Positions 33,074 through 41,693 of a stretch of 64,000 bases of DNA are shown piece after piece (within the stretch, counting starts at the first letter, position 1; the number at the start of each line of letters is the position of its first letter). Position numbers and translations under genes: made by a program. The DNA lies in NCBI GenBank assembly GCA_024802545.1, contig CP103416.1, positions 124,001 to 188,000 of the forward strand. Reading direction: 5' to 3'. The notes under the pieces are model-generated. The model saw only the letters and a program-made list of their open reading frames with translations, had not been told where the DNA came from and ran no database searches. The stretch is from SAR92 clade bacterium H455 (GTDB taxonomy: Bacteria; Pseudomonadota; Gammaproteobacteria; Pseudomonadales; Porticoccaceae).

Positions 33074-33655
33074 TTACTGAACAACGAACTCAGTAAAATA
33101 AACTGCCTCAATGCCGCCAAAATCTTCTAAGGCTTCCAGCACTGCATTCATTTCGGTTTTCAATTCTGCCGCTAGATTGTCCTGAAAGTTTTTATCGGCA
33201 ACCTCTGCTTCGGTGATATTACGCATGACCTTGAGCATCGCGAAACGCAAAGGAAAATCGTGTTTATCGACATTCTCAATTACCCGCTCATCGTAGTGAG
33301 TCATGATTGCAACTGTTGCCTGCATGACCTTTCGAGAGTTGGAGATATTAGCGACCAGCACCTTTGGCAAGACAAAATAAGACGGCTCAAATCGCGTTAA
33401 CTCTGGGGAATCTTGTTTAACTTTATCCGGGCCAGATGCCGCGGCTGCTTCAGCTTCAGCTTGCGCAGCAGCCTCTGCCTCGAGGGCTGCAATAGCTTCT
33501 TCCGCACCCAAGCCTTCGTTGGCATCAAAAAAACCACTGGCGAACAGAGTTCCGCCAACAGTTATGGCAACCAACAGTAGAATCCCAACAACGATTAAAA
33601 TAATTTTTAATATCGGGCTCTTGGCTTTTTCTTCTTCTAGGTTATCTTCGCTCAT
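33074..33655 (-). CDS. fliL: Flagellar basal body protein FliL
   Basis: FliL surrounds the stator and supports motor torque. The protein has 193 residues with one N-terminal membrane helix (ILKIILIVVGILLLVAITVG) followed by an Ala/Glu-rich linker (EEAIAALEAEAAAQAEAEAA). The periplasmic domain then has SPELTRFEPSYFVLPKVLVA, QATVAIMTHYDERVIENVDK and the C-terminal EAVYFTEFVVQ, matching the family ending. Encoded between fliK and fliM, 48 bases upstream of fliM. Confidence 0.95.
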   Translation of the reverse strand: MSEDNLEEEKAKSPILKIILIVVGILLLVAITVGGTLFASGFFDANEGLGAEEAIAALEAEAAAQAEAEAAAASGPDKVKQDSPELTRFEPSYFVLPKVLVANISNSRKVMQATVAIMTHYDERVIENVDKHDFPLRFAMLKVMRNITEAEVADKNFQDNLAAELKTEMNAVLEALEDFGGIEAVYFTEFVVQ

Positions 33656-33693
33656 TCACTATTCCTCTTATCCGTCCATTCACAAGGCGGTAT

Positions 33694-35535
33694 TTATACA
33701 TGTACATCTAGGCCATCAGCTGAAGTGTTCTGACCTACTTCGGGGCTATCGCTATCCAGCTCTGCGGCCAGCCTGTCATTTGATCCCTCAGAACGCTCTT
33801 CAGACGCTGTCGACTTTCCGTCAGAGGCGCCTTGATTTGCCGAGCCTAAATCCATAGAAGCAGTTTCCGTGCCATGTTCTTGTAAAGCCTCACGCAATCG
33901 CGGCATTCCCTCGTTGATCAGATCTCTAGTGGTGGCGTTAGCGGCGATAAATCGCGCTTCAAGCTCGCCATTTTTCATCTCTAGCTGCACTTCAATTCGC
34001 CCTAGGCTTTTCGGGTGCAGATCCATCTCCACATGCCACGAACCACGCTGAATCTGAGCCGTGAGGCGCTTGCCCAGCGCATCGGTTAACTGACGCGACA
34101 GCTGCATATAAGTATCCTGTCGGCGCAGCGCATCTTGCATAGCATCTTCAGCCGGCGCTTGGCTCGCGAGGCCAGCATTTAAACTGACCTGGGCTGTCGA
34201 ATTGGCTACCTGCCCCTCGGCAAACAATGGCACTGGAGTCGCTGCAGCGCTCACCAAGGGCCCGATGGTAGTTGCTTGAGGCCCAGTAGCGATTGACAGT
34301 TTATTATCGACAAGATTAATCGTCTCCATTTTCGTTACTGGCAAGCTCTGGCGCTCTCGATGCTGCTTGAGGAACGCCTCGGCCATCTTTGGCTCAATAG
34401 TCACCTTGGCCGCCTCTAGCTGCCCAGCCAGAACCTGAGGCTTGACCGCTGCAGAACTAGCGCTCAGCTTAACATCTGCGAGTGGGGTTTTAGACTTTAT
34501 ATCAAGTGTATTTAATTCACTTGTGGTCGCTGACAGCGAGCCTTTGGCCGCAGTTATGGACGCTTGCTGAACCAGATTTTGGGACATAGGCTGAGGGTTG
34601 ATTGCTTGCAGATTGTTAGCCTGAGGATTGTTAGCCTGAGGATTATTAGCCTGAGAATTGTAGCCCTGAGGATTGCTAACTTGGGCATTAACAGCTTTAT
34701 GATTAGTCGCCTGAGTACCCACTGCTGCCGCAACTGCAGCTTTTAGCGTTTGCTCTTCCGCTGGCAGACCTGGGCTAACTGCAGGCTGAGCAACCTGAGC
34801 TGGCTGCAGGCGCTGCGGGCCAGTTACTGACTTAGGATTGCCAGCTTGGGCATCAGCAACTTGAGGATTAGCAGCCTGATTGCTCTGAACTCGCTGCAGG
34901 CGCTGCTGGTCAGTTAGAAACTTGTCGCTTGCCGTAGCCAGCTGTAGCTTTGGCTTAGCGCTGAGAGGTAAAGTATCTCCCTCAGGCAGTCCTATCTGTG
35001 GAACATTTTCCACTAGCTTACTGCCGGGCGGGATGGAGTGCTGAGGCTCCCCTGTTGCGGCGAGGACATGTATAGCCTCAGCATTTTCTAGCAAGCGATT
35101 TAGTTTAGAGTTCATTGAAATCGCAGGATTCGCCGCGGCGCTCTGTTCAAGCACAACGCTGCTCACCGGTTGATCAGTACCGCTAGTCAATAGCCCAAGA
35201 GACGCTGGGTCCATGCCCTGAGCGCGAGCGAAGGCGATTAAACCCGCATCAGTCGGCTCGCTACCACCGACAATCAGGGAGATGCCGCCCTTAAGCGTGC
35301 GGCTTGAGAGTATTGCAGCGGAATCAATCTCGGCGGCTTGCTTTTGCGGCGCCTCAGCAAGCGGCATTGAATTGCCACTTTTGGCCGCTTTTAAGCTTGC
35401 CGCTGCATCACCGAGCAGTGCTGAAAACTGCTCCGAATTTGTTCCCGCAGTGTCCTGACCAGACCCTGAGGGTCCCGCCGCTGCTGGTGCTGTGGCTCTA
35501 CCCATTTCCAGTAGAATGTTTTTTGAGTCGAGCAT
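33694..35535 (-). CDS. fliK: Flagellar hook-length control protein FliK
   Basis: FliK is the secreted molecular ruler that sets hook length and triggers the export switch through FlhB. At 613 residues it is longer than Salmonella FliK (405). The C-terminal switch domain lies at about 485-565 (SWHVEMDLHPKSLGRIEVQL and MKNGELEARFIAANATTRDL). The long N-terminal and middle ruler part is Gln/Ala/Asn/Pro-rich and disordered-looking. It carries NPQAN-type repeats at about 270-315 and a related block with RLQ motifs at about 204-244, encoded by tandem 15-bp DNA repeats. A paralogue is encoded at 15253-16308. Confidence 0.93.
   Translation of the reverse strand: MLDSKNILLEMGRATAPAAAGPSGSGQDTAGTNSEQFSALLGDAAASLKAAKSGNSMPLAEAPQKQAAEIDSAAILSSRTLKGGISLIVGGSEPTDAGLIAFARAQGMDPASLGLLTSGTDQPVSSVVLEQSAAANPAISMNSKLNRLLENAEAIHVLAATGEPQHSIPPGSKLVENVPQIGLPEGDTLPLSAKPKLQLATASDKFLTDQQRLQRVQSNQAANPQVADAQAGNPKSVTGPQRLQPAQVAQPAVSPGLPAEEQTLKAAVAAAVGTQATNHKAVNAQVSNPQGYNSQANNPQANNPQANNLQAINPQPMSQNLVQQASITAAKGSLSATTSELNTLDIKSKTPLADVKLSASSAAVKPQVLAGQLEAAKVTIEPKMAEAFLKQHRERQSLPVTKMETINLVDNKLSIATGPQATTIGPLVSAAATPVPLFAEGQVANSTAQVSLNAGLASQAPAEDAMQDALRRQDTYMQLSRQLTDALGKRLTAQIQRGSWHVEMDLHPKSLGRIEVQLEMKNGELEARFIAANATTRDLINEGMPRLREALQEHGTETASMDLGSANQGASDGKSTASEERSEGSNDRLAAELDSDSPEVGQNTSADGLDVHV
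34591..34725 (-). repeat. 15-bp minisatellite inside fliK
   Basis: About nine tandem 15-base units, related to ctgaggattgttagc on the plus strand, encode the repeated peptide NPQAN and variants in FliK. Units at 34621, 34636, 34651 and 34666 are the most alike. A second block of the same 15-base periodicity lies at 34831-34875. A 30-base segment at about 34804 recurs 90 bases later at 34894. All units keep the reading frame. Confidence 0.85.
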
Positions 35536-35710
35536 GTGGGCATTAAGTCCTTTGCAATATCTTAGTTACTAAGCTTAGTTACTAACGGTATTAGCAAAAC
35601 ACATGCCAATGACGCGACGGAGACTATTTGCTCAGCGCCGCGGGGTGCACCAGGTACCACTGAATGCCGCGGCGTTTGTCTCACCAAAGCTGGGTTTAGC
35701 TAAGCTGCAA

Positions 35711-36154
35711 CTAGGGTATCCGGGCGCGGAAATTGTGCTGCTGTATGGCTTGAGCATCGAGGCTGCGAGTCTCGCGAGAGTAGCTCTCGCGCTGCTCTTG
35801 CTCTTTGGCACGGGTAGCTAGATGATCGACTTTCATGCGCTCGCGCTCGGCACTCACTAATACCTGTCGAGCTAGCTGAAGTTCGATGTCGATGCGATTT
35901 TGTTCCTGTTTTGCACGAATTTTGAGTTCCTGAAGTTGAACAATAAAATGGCGATAATTGTTCACTTCGGTGGCGTTGTGATCACGCTGCTGTACTGCTT
36001 GCAGCTGCTGGTTGTAGTCGAGCAGCAAAGCGCTAACCTTCTCCTCTTGAAGTAGAGAATTTTCACGGCGGCGGTTAATTTCAGCAAGCCGGAGTCGCGC
36101 ATCACGAAGCGTACGCTCTGCTTTCGCAAGCAGTGCTGTCCAGACTGTCTTCAC
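35711..36154 (-). CDS. fliJ: Flagellar export protein FliJ
   Basis: FliJ is the coiled-coil stalk protein of the flagellar export ATPase complex. The 147-residue product is almost entirely helical and highly charged, as in the family (NRRRENSLLQEEKVSALLLD, YRHFIVQLQELKIRAKQEQN, RQVLVSAERERMKVDHLATR). The ATG overlaps the fliI stop (ATGA), showing translational coupling. After the fliJ stop there is a 175-base gap to fliK in which I see no gene or clear signal. Confidence 0.92.
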   Translation of the reverse strand: MKTVWTALLAKAERTLRDARLRLAEINRRRENSLLQEEKVSALLLDYNQQLQAVQQRDHNATEVNNYRHFIVQLQELKIRAKQEQNRIDIELQLARQVLVSAERERMKVDHLATRAKEQEQRESYSRETRSLDAQAIQQHNFRARIP

Positions 36155-37497
36155 TGTTTCACCTGTGCTGTTAGCTGCATCACGATGGCCTGACTCTGGG
36201 CAAGAGGCACAGATTCATCACTGCCCTGGCGCAAAATTGCCTCCATGCCGAGACGCAGGCGAATGGCTTCATCTAGATCTGGATTGGTACCAGCTTCATA
36301 GGCACCGACCTGGATCAGGTCTTCATTTTGCTGATAGAGCGTCCACAGACGGCGAAAACGGTTGGCCGCCTTGAGTACATCGGGGGCAACCAGGTTGGGC
36401 ATAACTCTCGAAATCGAACCGGATAAATCAATTGCCGGATAGTGAGCTGCATCAGCCAGGGACCTCGATAGCAGTACCTGACCATCCAGCGAGGCCCGTG
36501 CTATATCTACGATTGGGTCGGCACGGTCATCGCCTTCGGCAAGAACTGTATAGATCGCAGTGATAGAACCATGACCTTTGCGACCGACACCGGTGCGCTC
36601 AATCAGACGGGGCAACATGGCAAACACCGAGGGCGGATAGCCTTTTGCCGTAGGTGGCTCACCAATCGCCAAGCCAATTTCACGCTGGGCATGAGCAACT
36701 CGAGTCAGGCTGTCGCAGAGCATCAAAACGTTTTTGCCACGGTCGCGAAAGTATTCGGCGATTAAATGCGTCAAATAGGTCGCCTTGAGTCGCAGTACTG
36801 GCGAGATATTGGCTGGCGCTGCAACCACAACGGATTTAGCCAGCCCCTCTTCGCCGAGAGTGTGCTGAATAAATTCTTGCACTTCGCGACCACGCTCACC
36901 GATCAGGCCAATCACTACGACGTCGGCTTCAGTGTTACGGGTCAACATGCCGAGCAAGACACTTTTACCCACCCCCGAGCCCGCCACCAGCCCAATTCGC
37001 TGGCCTTGGCCAAGAGTCAAACAGGTGTTGATAGCTTTGATGCCGGTATCGAGAATTTTATTAATTGGTCCTCTTTCCATAGGATTAATCGCCAGCCCCT
37101 CCAGCCCGAGCTGTTCGCTATATGCGATTGGTCCGCCTTCGTCGAGAGGCTGCCCGAGTCCGTCAACAACACGCCCTAACATGGCTTCGCCCAATGAGGC
37201 TTTAGCATGTCGCGAGACCACCCAAACTCGAGCGCCAGGACCTATTCCGACGGGCTCGGAAAAGGGCATCAGATAGAGAGTGTCGTCGTTGAAACCGACC
37301 ACTTCGGCATCAACCACTGTGCCCATATCGATATTTTCGACCCGACAATGTGCACCTAGAGGCGCAATAATACCTTTGGCCTCAAGGGTTAAACCAACCA
37401 CCCGAACCAACTTGCCACTGGCGATTTTTTCTGGAGCCTTTAATTGGGCAATCTGGCTGGCGACATCTGCAGCAAAATCAAACATCGGGGATGTCAC
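36151..37497 (-). CDS. fliI: Flagellum-specific export ATPase FliI
   Basis: FliI is the hexameric ATPase of the flagellar export apparatus, related to the F1 beta subunit. At 448 residues it has the standard length. Walker A is GSGVGKS (about 173-179), followed by the VVIGLIGERGREVQEFIQHT block, the Walker B region NVLMLCDSLTRVAHAQREIG and PPSVFAMLPRLIERTG. The ATG lies inside the end of fliH (20-base overlap). Downstream it is coupled to fliJ. Confidence 0.97.
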   Translation of the reverse strand: MTSPMFDFAADVASQIAQLKAPEKIASGKLVRVVGLTLEAKGIIAPLGAHCRVENIDMGTVVDAEVVGFNDDTLYLMPFSEPVGIGPGARVWVVSRHAKASLGEAMLGRVVDGLGQPLDEGGPIAYSEQLGLEGLAINPMERGPINKILDTGIKAINTCLTLGQGQRIGLVAGSGVGKSVLLGMLTRNTEADVVVIGLIGERGREVQEFIQHTLGEEGLAKSVVVAAPANISPVLRLKATYLTHLIAEYFRDRGKNVLMLCDSLTRVAHAQREIGLAIGEPPTAKGYPPSVFAMLPRLIERTGVGRKGHGSITAIYTVLAEGDDRADPIVDIARASLDGQVLLSRSLADAAHYPAIDLSGSISRVMPNLVAPDVLKAANRFRRLWTLYQQNEDLIQVGAYEAGTNPDLDEAIRLRLGMEAILRQGSDESVPLAQSQAIVMQLTAQVKQ

Positions 37498-38455
37498 GCT
37501 CGATTATGTCGTCACTGAGATTTAGCTCTTCAGCATTGCCTTCGATAATAGTTGCTGATGTTTCAGATAGGTCTGGGCGCTCAGCTGCATCGGCTTTAGC
37601 CACTGATCGAGGCGCTGAACGGTGCTCTGGCAGGCCGAGGAGTTTTTCGCTCAGAGCCGACAATCGTGTTTCAATTAAATCTTCAACGGCGCTGTCATCC
37701 ATGGTTATTCTGACACTTCCCGGGCTCAGACTCGAATCTATACGGAGGCTGAGGTGATCGAGGTCGGCGCTGAGATGGGCGGTAAACTGCTGGTGGTCTG
37801 AGGCATTTAGATTAACCGTTATAGGCCCCTCACCCTGCTGCTCAATATCTTTGATTGCCTCTTCAAGCAGACGCTCGATAACTGCCGTGGACTGGTTGAG
37901 CTCACCGCGAACCAGCTGCTCGGCAAGATGCAAAGCAAGCTTTTTTAAGGGCTGGTAAAAATCATTTTTTCCAGTGTGAGCGGTACGCAGGGCCTCGGTA
38001 AAAGCCATAAATTCATCTCGTGCGCCGGCCCATTTGACCTCGGCTTCGTCCATGCCCTGCTGGTAGCCCTTGTCAAAACTGTGGCGCCGGGCCTTATCAA
38101 GTGCCAGCTGGTCAAATGACTCTGCAGGCGCCTCGATCTCTAGCTCTTCAGGGGGCTCATCGCTAATGGCTTCTTCGGGACTGGCCTGCTCGTTGGCCTG
38201 GCTCTCATCGGGCGTCTCTTCAGCGACGACTGCAACATCTGCGTCGCGTTGCTCATCGAGCACTTTTGGTGTCCACAGCTCAAAATTGGAGCTCGGCTTG
38301 CTGTCGGCAACATGAGGCTGGGACCATTCTGCCATGGCAAAAGCCTTGGCTTTGCGTCCGGCGTGAATCAATTCATTTAGACGCCAGCTGACCGATGAAC
38401 CAGTGTTGGCTGCGGGCTCTTTACCTGCTGAGGGCTCTAAATCAGACAAAGTCAT
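37478..38455 (-). CDS. fliH: Flagellar export regulator FliH
   Basis: FliH binds FliI and tethers it to the C ring. The 325-residue product is longer than E. coli FliH (228) because of an acidic N-terminal extension (about 70-120; EETPDESQANEQASPEEAIS). The core has ALDKARRHSFDKGYQQGMDE, and the C-terminal domain has KLALHLAEQLVRGELNQSTA and LEEAIKDIEQQGEGPITVNL. It overlaps fliG by 14 bases and fliI by 20 bases, in the conserved fliF-G-H-I-J order. Confidence 0.92.
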   Translation of the reverse strand: MTLSDLEPSAGKEPAANTGSSVSWRLNELIHAGRKAKAFAMAEWSQPHVADSKPSSNFELWTPKVLDEQRDADVAVVAEETPDESQANEQASPEEAISDEPPEELEIEAPAESFDQLALDKARRHSFDKGYQQGMDEAEVKWAGARDEFMAFTEALRTAHTGKNDFYQPLKKLALHLAEQLVRGELNQSTAVIERLLEEAIKDIEQQGEGPITVNLNASDHQQFTAHLSADLDHLSLRIDSSLSPGSVRITMDDSAVEDLIETRLSALSEKLLGLPEHRSAPRSVAKADAAERPDLSETSATIIEGNAEELNLSDDIIERDIPDV

Positions 38456-39515
38456 CCCCTCGGCCAGCCAGTACTAGCTCGCCTTTATCCGATAGCACGC
38501 GTGCCAGACGCATAATCGTCTTTTGGGCTTCTTCCACATCGGTGATGCGGATAGGTCCCTTGGCTTCCATATCGTCGAGGAACATAATCCGCGCGCGCTG
38601 GGACATATTGTCGAGGAATTTGTCTCTAACCTCTTCGCCTGCACCTTTGAGAGCAGTCATCAAGAGGTCAGATTCAACATTGCGCATCAGTACCTGAATC
38701 GCGCGATTATCAACGCCACCGAGATTTTCAAAGGTGAACATGCTGTCCTGAATCTTAAGGGCTAGCTCTTCATCAAGGCTGGAGACGCCGCTCATAATCG
38801 CGGTTTCCAAGTTAACTTTGGTGAAGTTCATAATCTTAGCCGCGGTGCTAACACCCCCGAAGCTTGAGGACTTGGCAGAGGAGCTGGAGCTAAACTGCTG
38901 CTTCATAATACCTTCGAGTTCGTCCATAGCGGATGGCTGTACGGTTTCAAGGCTGGCAACACGCTGCATAATCTCTGCGCGATTTTCTGCTGGCAGAAAG
39001 TTCAGCACGTCGGCAGCAACATCGTATTCCAGTACCGAGAGAATAATCGCCACAACCTGAGGGTGCTCTTCGCCAATCATATCGCCAATTGAGCGGGCGT
39101 CCATCCACCGCAGAATCTCTAGCCCTTTGCTCGACTGGCCAGGCATGATACGGCCCAGTACGGTGGCAGCTTTATCTTCACCAAGGGCGCGGTTAAAGAC
39201 TTTTTCGACGTAGTCGCCAGTGCCGAGGCCGAGACTTGTTTGCTGCTTAATGGTTACAACAAAGTCGTCGAGTACAATATTGACCGCTTCTTGAGAGAGG
39301 TCGGCAACGCCGATCATCGCTGAACCCAAAGCCTGAACTTCGCGAGGATTGAGATAGCGAATAATGTCCGCCGCCTGCTGCTCTCCCAATAAAAGCATTA
39401 TCACGGCTGAACGATCAGTGCTGGTCATGCGGCTCATCTCGTCGCGTAGAGCATCTGACATAGGTGTAGCATCTGTCACTGGCGCATCTTTTACTTGGGG
39501 ATCTGGCATTTTCAC
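38442..39515 (-). CDS. fliG: Flagellar motor switch protein FliG
   Basis: FliG is the rotor protein that contacts MotA and transmits torque. The protein has 357 residues; about 20 extra N-terminal residues precede the core (TSTDRSAVIMLLLGEQQAAD, then REVQALGSAM). The middle EHPQ motif appears in IGEEHPQVVAIILSVLEYDV. The C-terminal torque helix carries the expected charges: VDNRAIQVLMRNVESDLLMT followed by KGAGEEVRDKFLDNMSQRAR. It lies 13 bases after fliF. Confidence 0.97.
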   Translation of the reverse strand: MKMPDPQVKDAPVTDATPMSDALRDEMSRMTSTDRSAVIMLLLGEQQAADIIRYLNPREVQALGSAMIGVADLSQEAVNIVLDDFVVTIKQQTSLGLGTGDYVEKVFNRALGEDKAATVLGRIMPGQSSKGLEILRWMDARSIGDMIGEEHPQVVAIILSVLEYDVAADVLNFLPAENRAEIMQRVASLETVQPSAMDELEGIMKQQFSSSSSAKSSSFGGVSTAAKIMNFTKVNLETAIMSGVSSLDEELALKIQDSMFTFENLGGVDNRAIQVLMRNVESDLLMTALKGAGEEVRDKFLDNMSQRARIMFLDDMEAKGPIRITDVEEAQKTIMRLARVLSDKGELVLAGRGDDFV

Positions 39516-39528
39516 TCTCCTCGCAGGA

Positions 39529-41310
39529 CTAAAGTGGGCGAATCATTTTCTTTAAGACGTTGGCCACGCGGCCAGAATCTTCCGCAACCAGCAGACGCAC
39601 TAGCGCCACTTTGTCATCGTAAGTGTTTGCTGTATCCAGCATCTCTGCGGATATAGTGGATTTTTTCGGCTTCAGTTTGGCTTTGATATCTTCCAGGGAC
39701 TCGCCGTCGCGCATTTCGATCAAGCGCATCTCTTCATCGTTGAGCTCGCCATCTTTGGAGCTTGTCGGGAGGTCTCCTGCAAGAGTTTCATCCACTGCAG
39801 GCAAGTACGCCTTGATCACCGGCCGCACTATGCTCAAGAGTATAAAGAGGAACATAATCGCTGCGCCAAGGGTTTTAATGCCGCTGATTACTTGGCCATT
39901 TTCATACCAGGCAATGCCAGATTGAAACGGTTCCGGGGTTTCAAATGTCGCTGAAACAATGGTTACCACATCACCGCGCTCACCGTCGAAGCCGACCACA
40001 CCTTTGACCAGATCGGAAAAGCGCTCCAACTCCAGCTCAGAGAACCCCTCGGCTTCTCCGGCTTCAGCTACAGGCTCGTTAATCACTACGGCAACAGAGA
40101 TACGCTCTACACTGCCACCCTGGCGTTTGACATGGCGGACGGTGCGGTCCATTTCGTAATTTCTAGTGGTGGTACTGCTGGAGGTGCGCAAGCCTGAATC
40201 TTCTCCATTGCCGTCCAACTGACCGTTGAGAATCGCGGTCGCGTTCGCTGGAACAGTATTGCTGGTAGCGCCTGGTATACCCTCGGCAGAACTGACCGCA
40301 TCCTGATCTAAAGAGAGAACTTCAGAGCGGGCCTTGGGGCCATTATTATTGCCGTCGTACTCTTCATAGGTGGACTCTTCTTCAGTGTAATCAACCTGAA
40401 TATCCACTTCAGCGCGCACATTGCCCATACCCACAACGGGCATTAATAGTGCGTCAATACGATTGCGGTAGGTCTCTTCTAGACGCTGCTTGTGCTCCAT
40501 TTGCGCTGAGTTAAGCTGCATGGAAGCAAAGTTATTGGCGTCGGTGAGCAACTTGCCTCGTTGATCCACAACCACTACATCGTCGGCAGCCAGATAGGGA
40601 ACGCTTGAAGAGACCATATGGGTGATCGCTTCAACCTGAGAGCGGGAGACCTGTCTGCCCGGATAGGGCGAGACCACAACCGAGGCTTTCGCCGGCGTTC
40701 TGTTGCGAACAAAAACGCTCTGCTTTGGTGAGGCTAAATGGACTCGGGCAGAATGGATAGTATTAATCTGGGTAATGCTGCGAGCAAGTTCTTGCTCCAT
40801 GGCGGAGACATAGCGGACCTGCTCCATAAACTGACTTGAAGTCATCGAGGCTTCATCGCTGAGGCCACTAATGCCGCCGGCGGTGCCCTCTTGGGGCAAG
40901 CCTCTCGCGGCAAGAAAGATTCGCGCTTCATGGTAGCGACTATCGGGCACTTTCAAGTCACCGGTACTGCTGTCGATGCGGGCCTTAAAGTCAGCGCCGG
41001 CGAGCGCCTCAAAAGCCGCCTGTCGATCTGACTCAGACAGTCCCGGATAGACCGTTCTGTAAACCGGATCTTGCATCCAAGAGTAGGCAATAAGAAACAC
41101 CGCCACGCTCAAGAAAGCAATAATCGCCGGCATAGCCTTACGCACTGCAGGTTGCTGCATAATCTGACTGAGGTTAGACAGGCTGATGCTAGTATTGGCT
41201 GCGCCCTGAGCGGCAGGCAGCTGAGCCTGACCCGACTGAGACACGGCACTTGGCGCACCGCCTACTGCGGGCGCCATGTTTTGTGTTGTATTTACTGCTG
41301 TGGTCGCCAT
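39529..41310 (-). CDS. fliF: Flagellar MS-ring protein FliF
   Basis: FliF builds the MS ring, the base on which the flagellum assembles. At 593 residues it is of normal size (550-600). It has two membrane segments: AMPAIIAFLSVAVFLIAYSW near the N-terminus and LGAAIMFLFILLSIVRPVIK near residue 470. The ring-building motif region has FLAARGLPQEGTAGGISGLS and MEQELARSITQINTIHSARV with HLASPKQSVF. The C-terminal tail is the FliG-binding region (AEDSGRVANVLKKMIRPL). Encoded between fliE and fliG. Confidence 0.97.
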   Translation of the reverse strand: MATTAVNTTQNMAPAVGGAPSAVSQSGQAQLPAAQGAANTSISLSNLSQIMQQPAVRKAMPAIIAFLSVAVFLIAYSWMQDPVYRTVYPGLSESDRQAAFEALAGADFKARIDSSTGDLKVPDSRYHEARIFLAARGLPQEGTAGGISGLSDEASMTSSQFMEQVRYVSAMEQELARSITQINTIHSARVHLASPKQSVFVRNRTPAKASVVVSPYPGRQVSRSQVEAITHMVSSSVPYLAADDVVVVDQRGKLLTDANNFASMQLNSAQMEHKQRLEETYRNRIDALLMPVVGMGNVRAEVDIQVDYTEEESTYEEYDGNNNGPKARSEVLSLDQDAVSSAEGIPGATSNTVPANATAILNGQLDGNGEDSGLRTSSSTTTRNYEMDRTVRHVKRQGGSVERISVAVVINEPVAEAGEAEGFSELELERFSDLVKGVVGFDGERGDVVTIVSATFETPEPFQSGIAWYENGQVISGIKTLGAAIMFLFILLSIVRPVIKAYLPAVDETLAGDLPTSSKDGELNDEEMRLIEMRDGESLEDIKAKLKPKKSTISAEMLDTANTYDDKVALVRLLVAEDSGRVANVLKKMIRPL

Positions 41311-41334
41311 TGCTTATATCTCTTTAAACTTGCT

Positions 41335-41682
41335 TTAAACGGGCATATTCATAATGTCTTCATAGGCCTTGAGTACTTTATTGCGTATCTGCAAGGTCGC
41401 CTCAAAAGCCAGTGACGACTTCTGCATATTCATAACCACATCGGTAAGAGGCATATCTTCCCCTCGCTCATAGGCAGCTCGGGAGGCTTTTGCGAGCCCT
41501 TGAGCGCTGTTTACTTCGTTCAGCGCGCCTTTTACTGCATCGCCAAAACTGTTGCGGTTAACTACCTGGCCATCAACACGCTCACCAGGAGAAAGATTAA
41601 CTCCCTGGGCGGCTTGGGCTTGGTACTCTCGGATCTGGCTCAACAAAGACTCAACGTTTCCGGCATTAACTGGACTGACCAT
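41335..41682 (-). CDS. fliE: Flagellar hook-basal body adaptor FliE
   Basis: FliE joins the MS ring to the rod and is needed for export of rod proteins. The product has 115 residues. The C-terminal block FEATLQIRNKVLKAYEDIMN with MQKSSLAFEA is diagnostic, and the central segment FGDAVKGALNEVNSAQGLAK also matches. It starts 11 bases after the fleR stop and precedes fliF, so it is probably transcribed from the fleR promoter. Confidence 0.95.
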   Translation of the reverse strand: MVSPVNAGNVESLLSQIREYQAQAAQGVNLSPGERVDGQVVNRNSFGDAVKGALNEVNSAQGLAKASRAAYERGEDMPLTDVVMNMQKSSLAFEATLQIRNKVLKAYEDIMNMPV

Positions 41683-41693
41683 GTCTGACTCCC

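Noticed and set aside
35603-35821. Open frame on the plus strand in the fliK-fliJ gap
   Set aside because: It runs mostly antisense to fliJ, has no recognisable domain and no clear ribosome-binding site.
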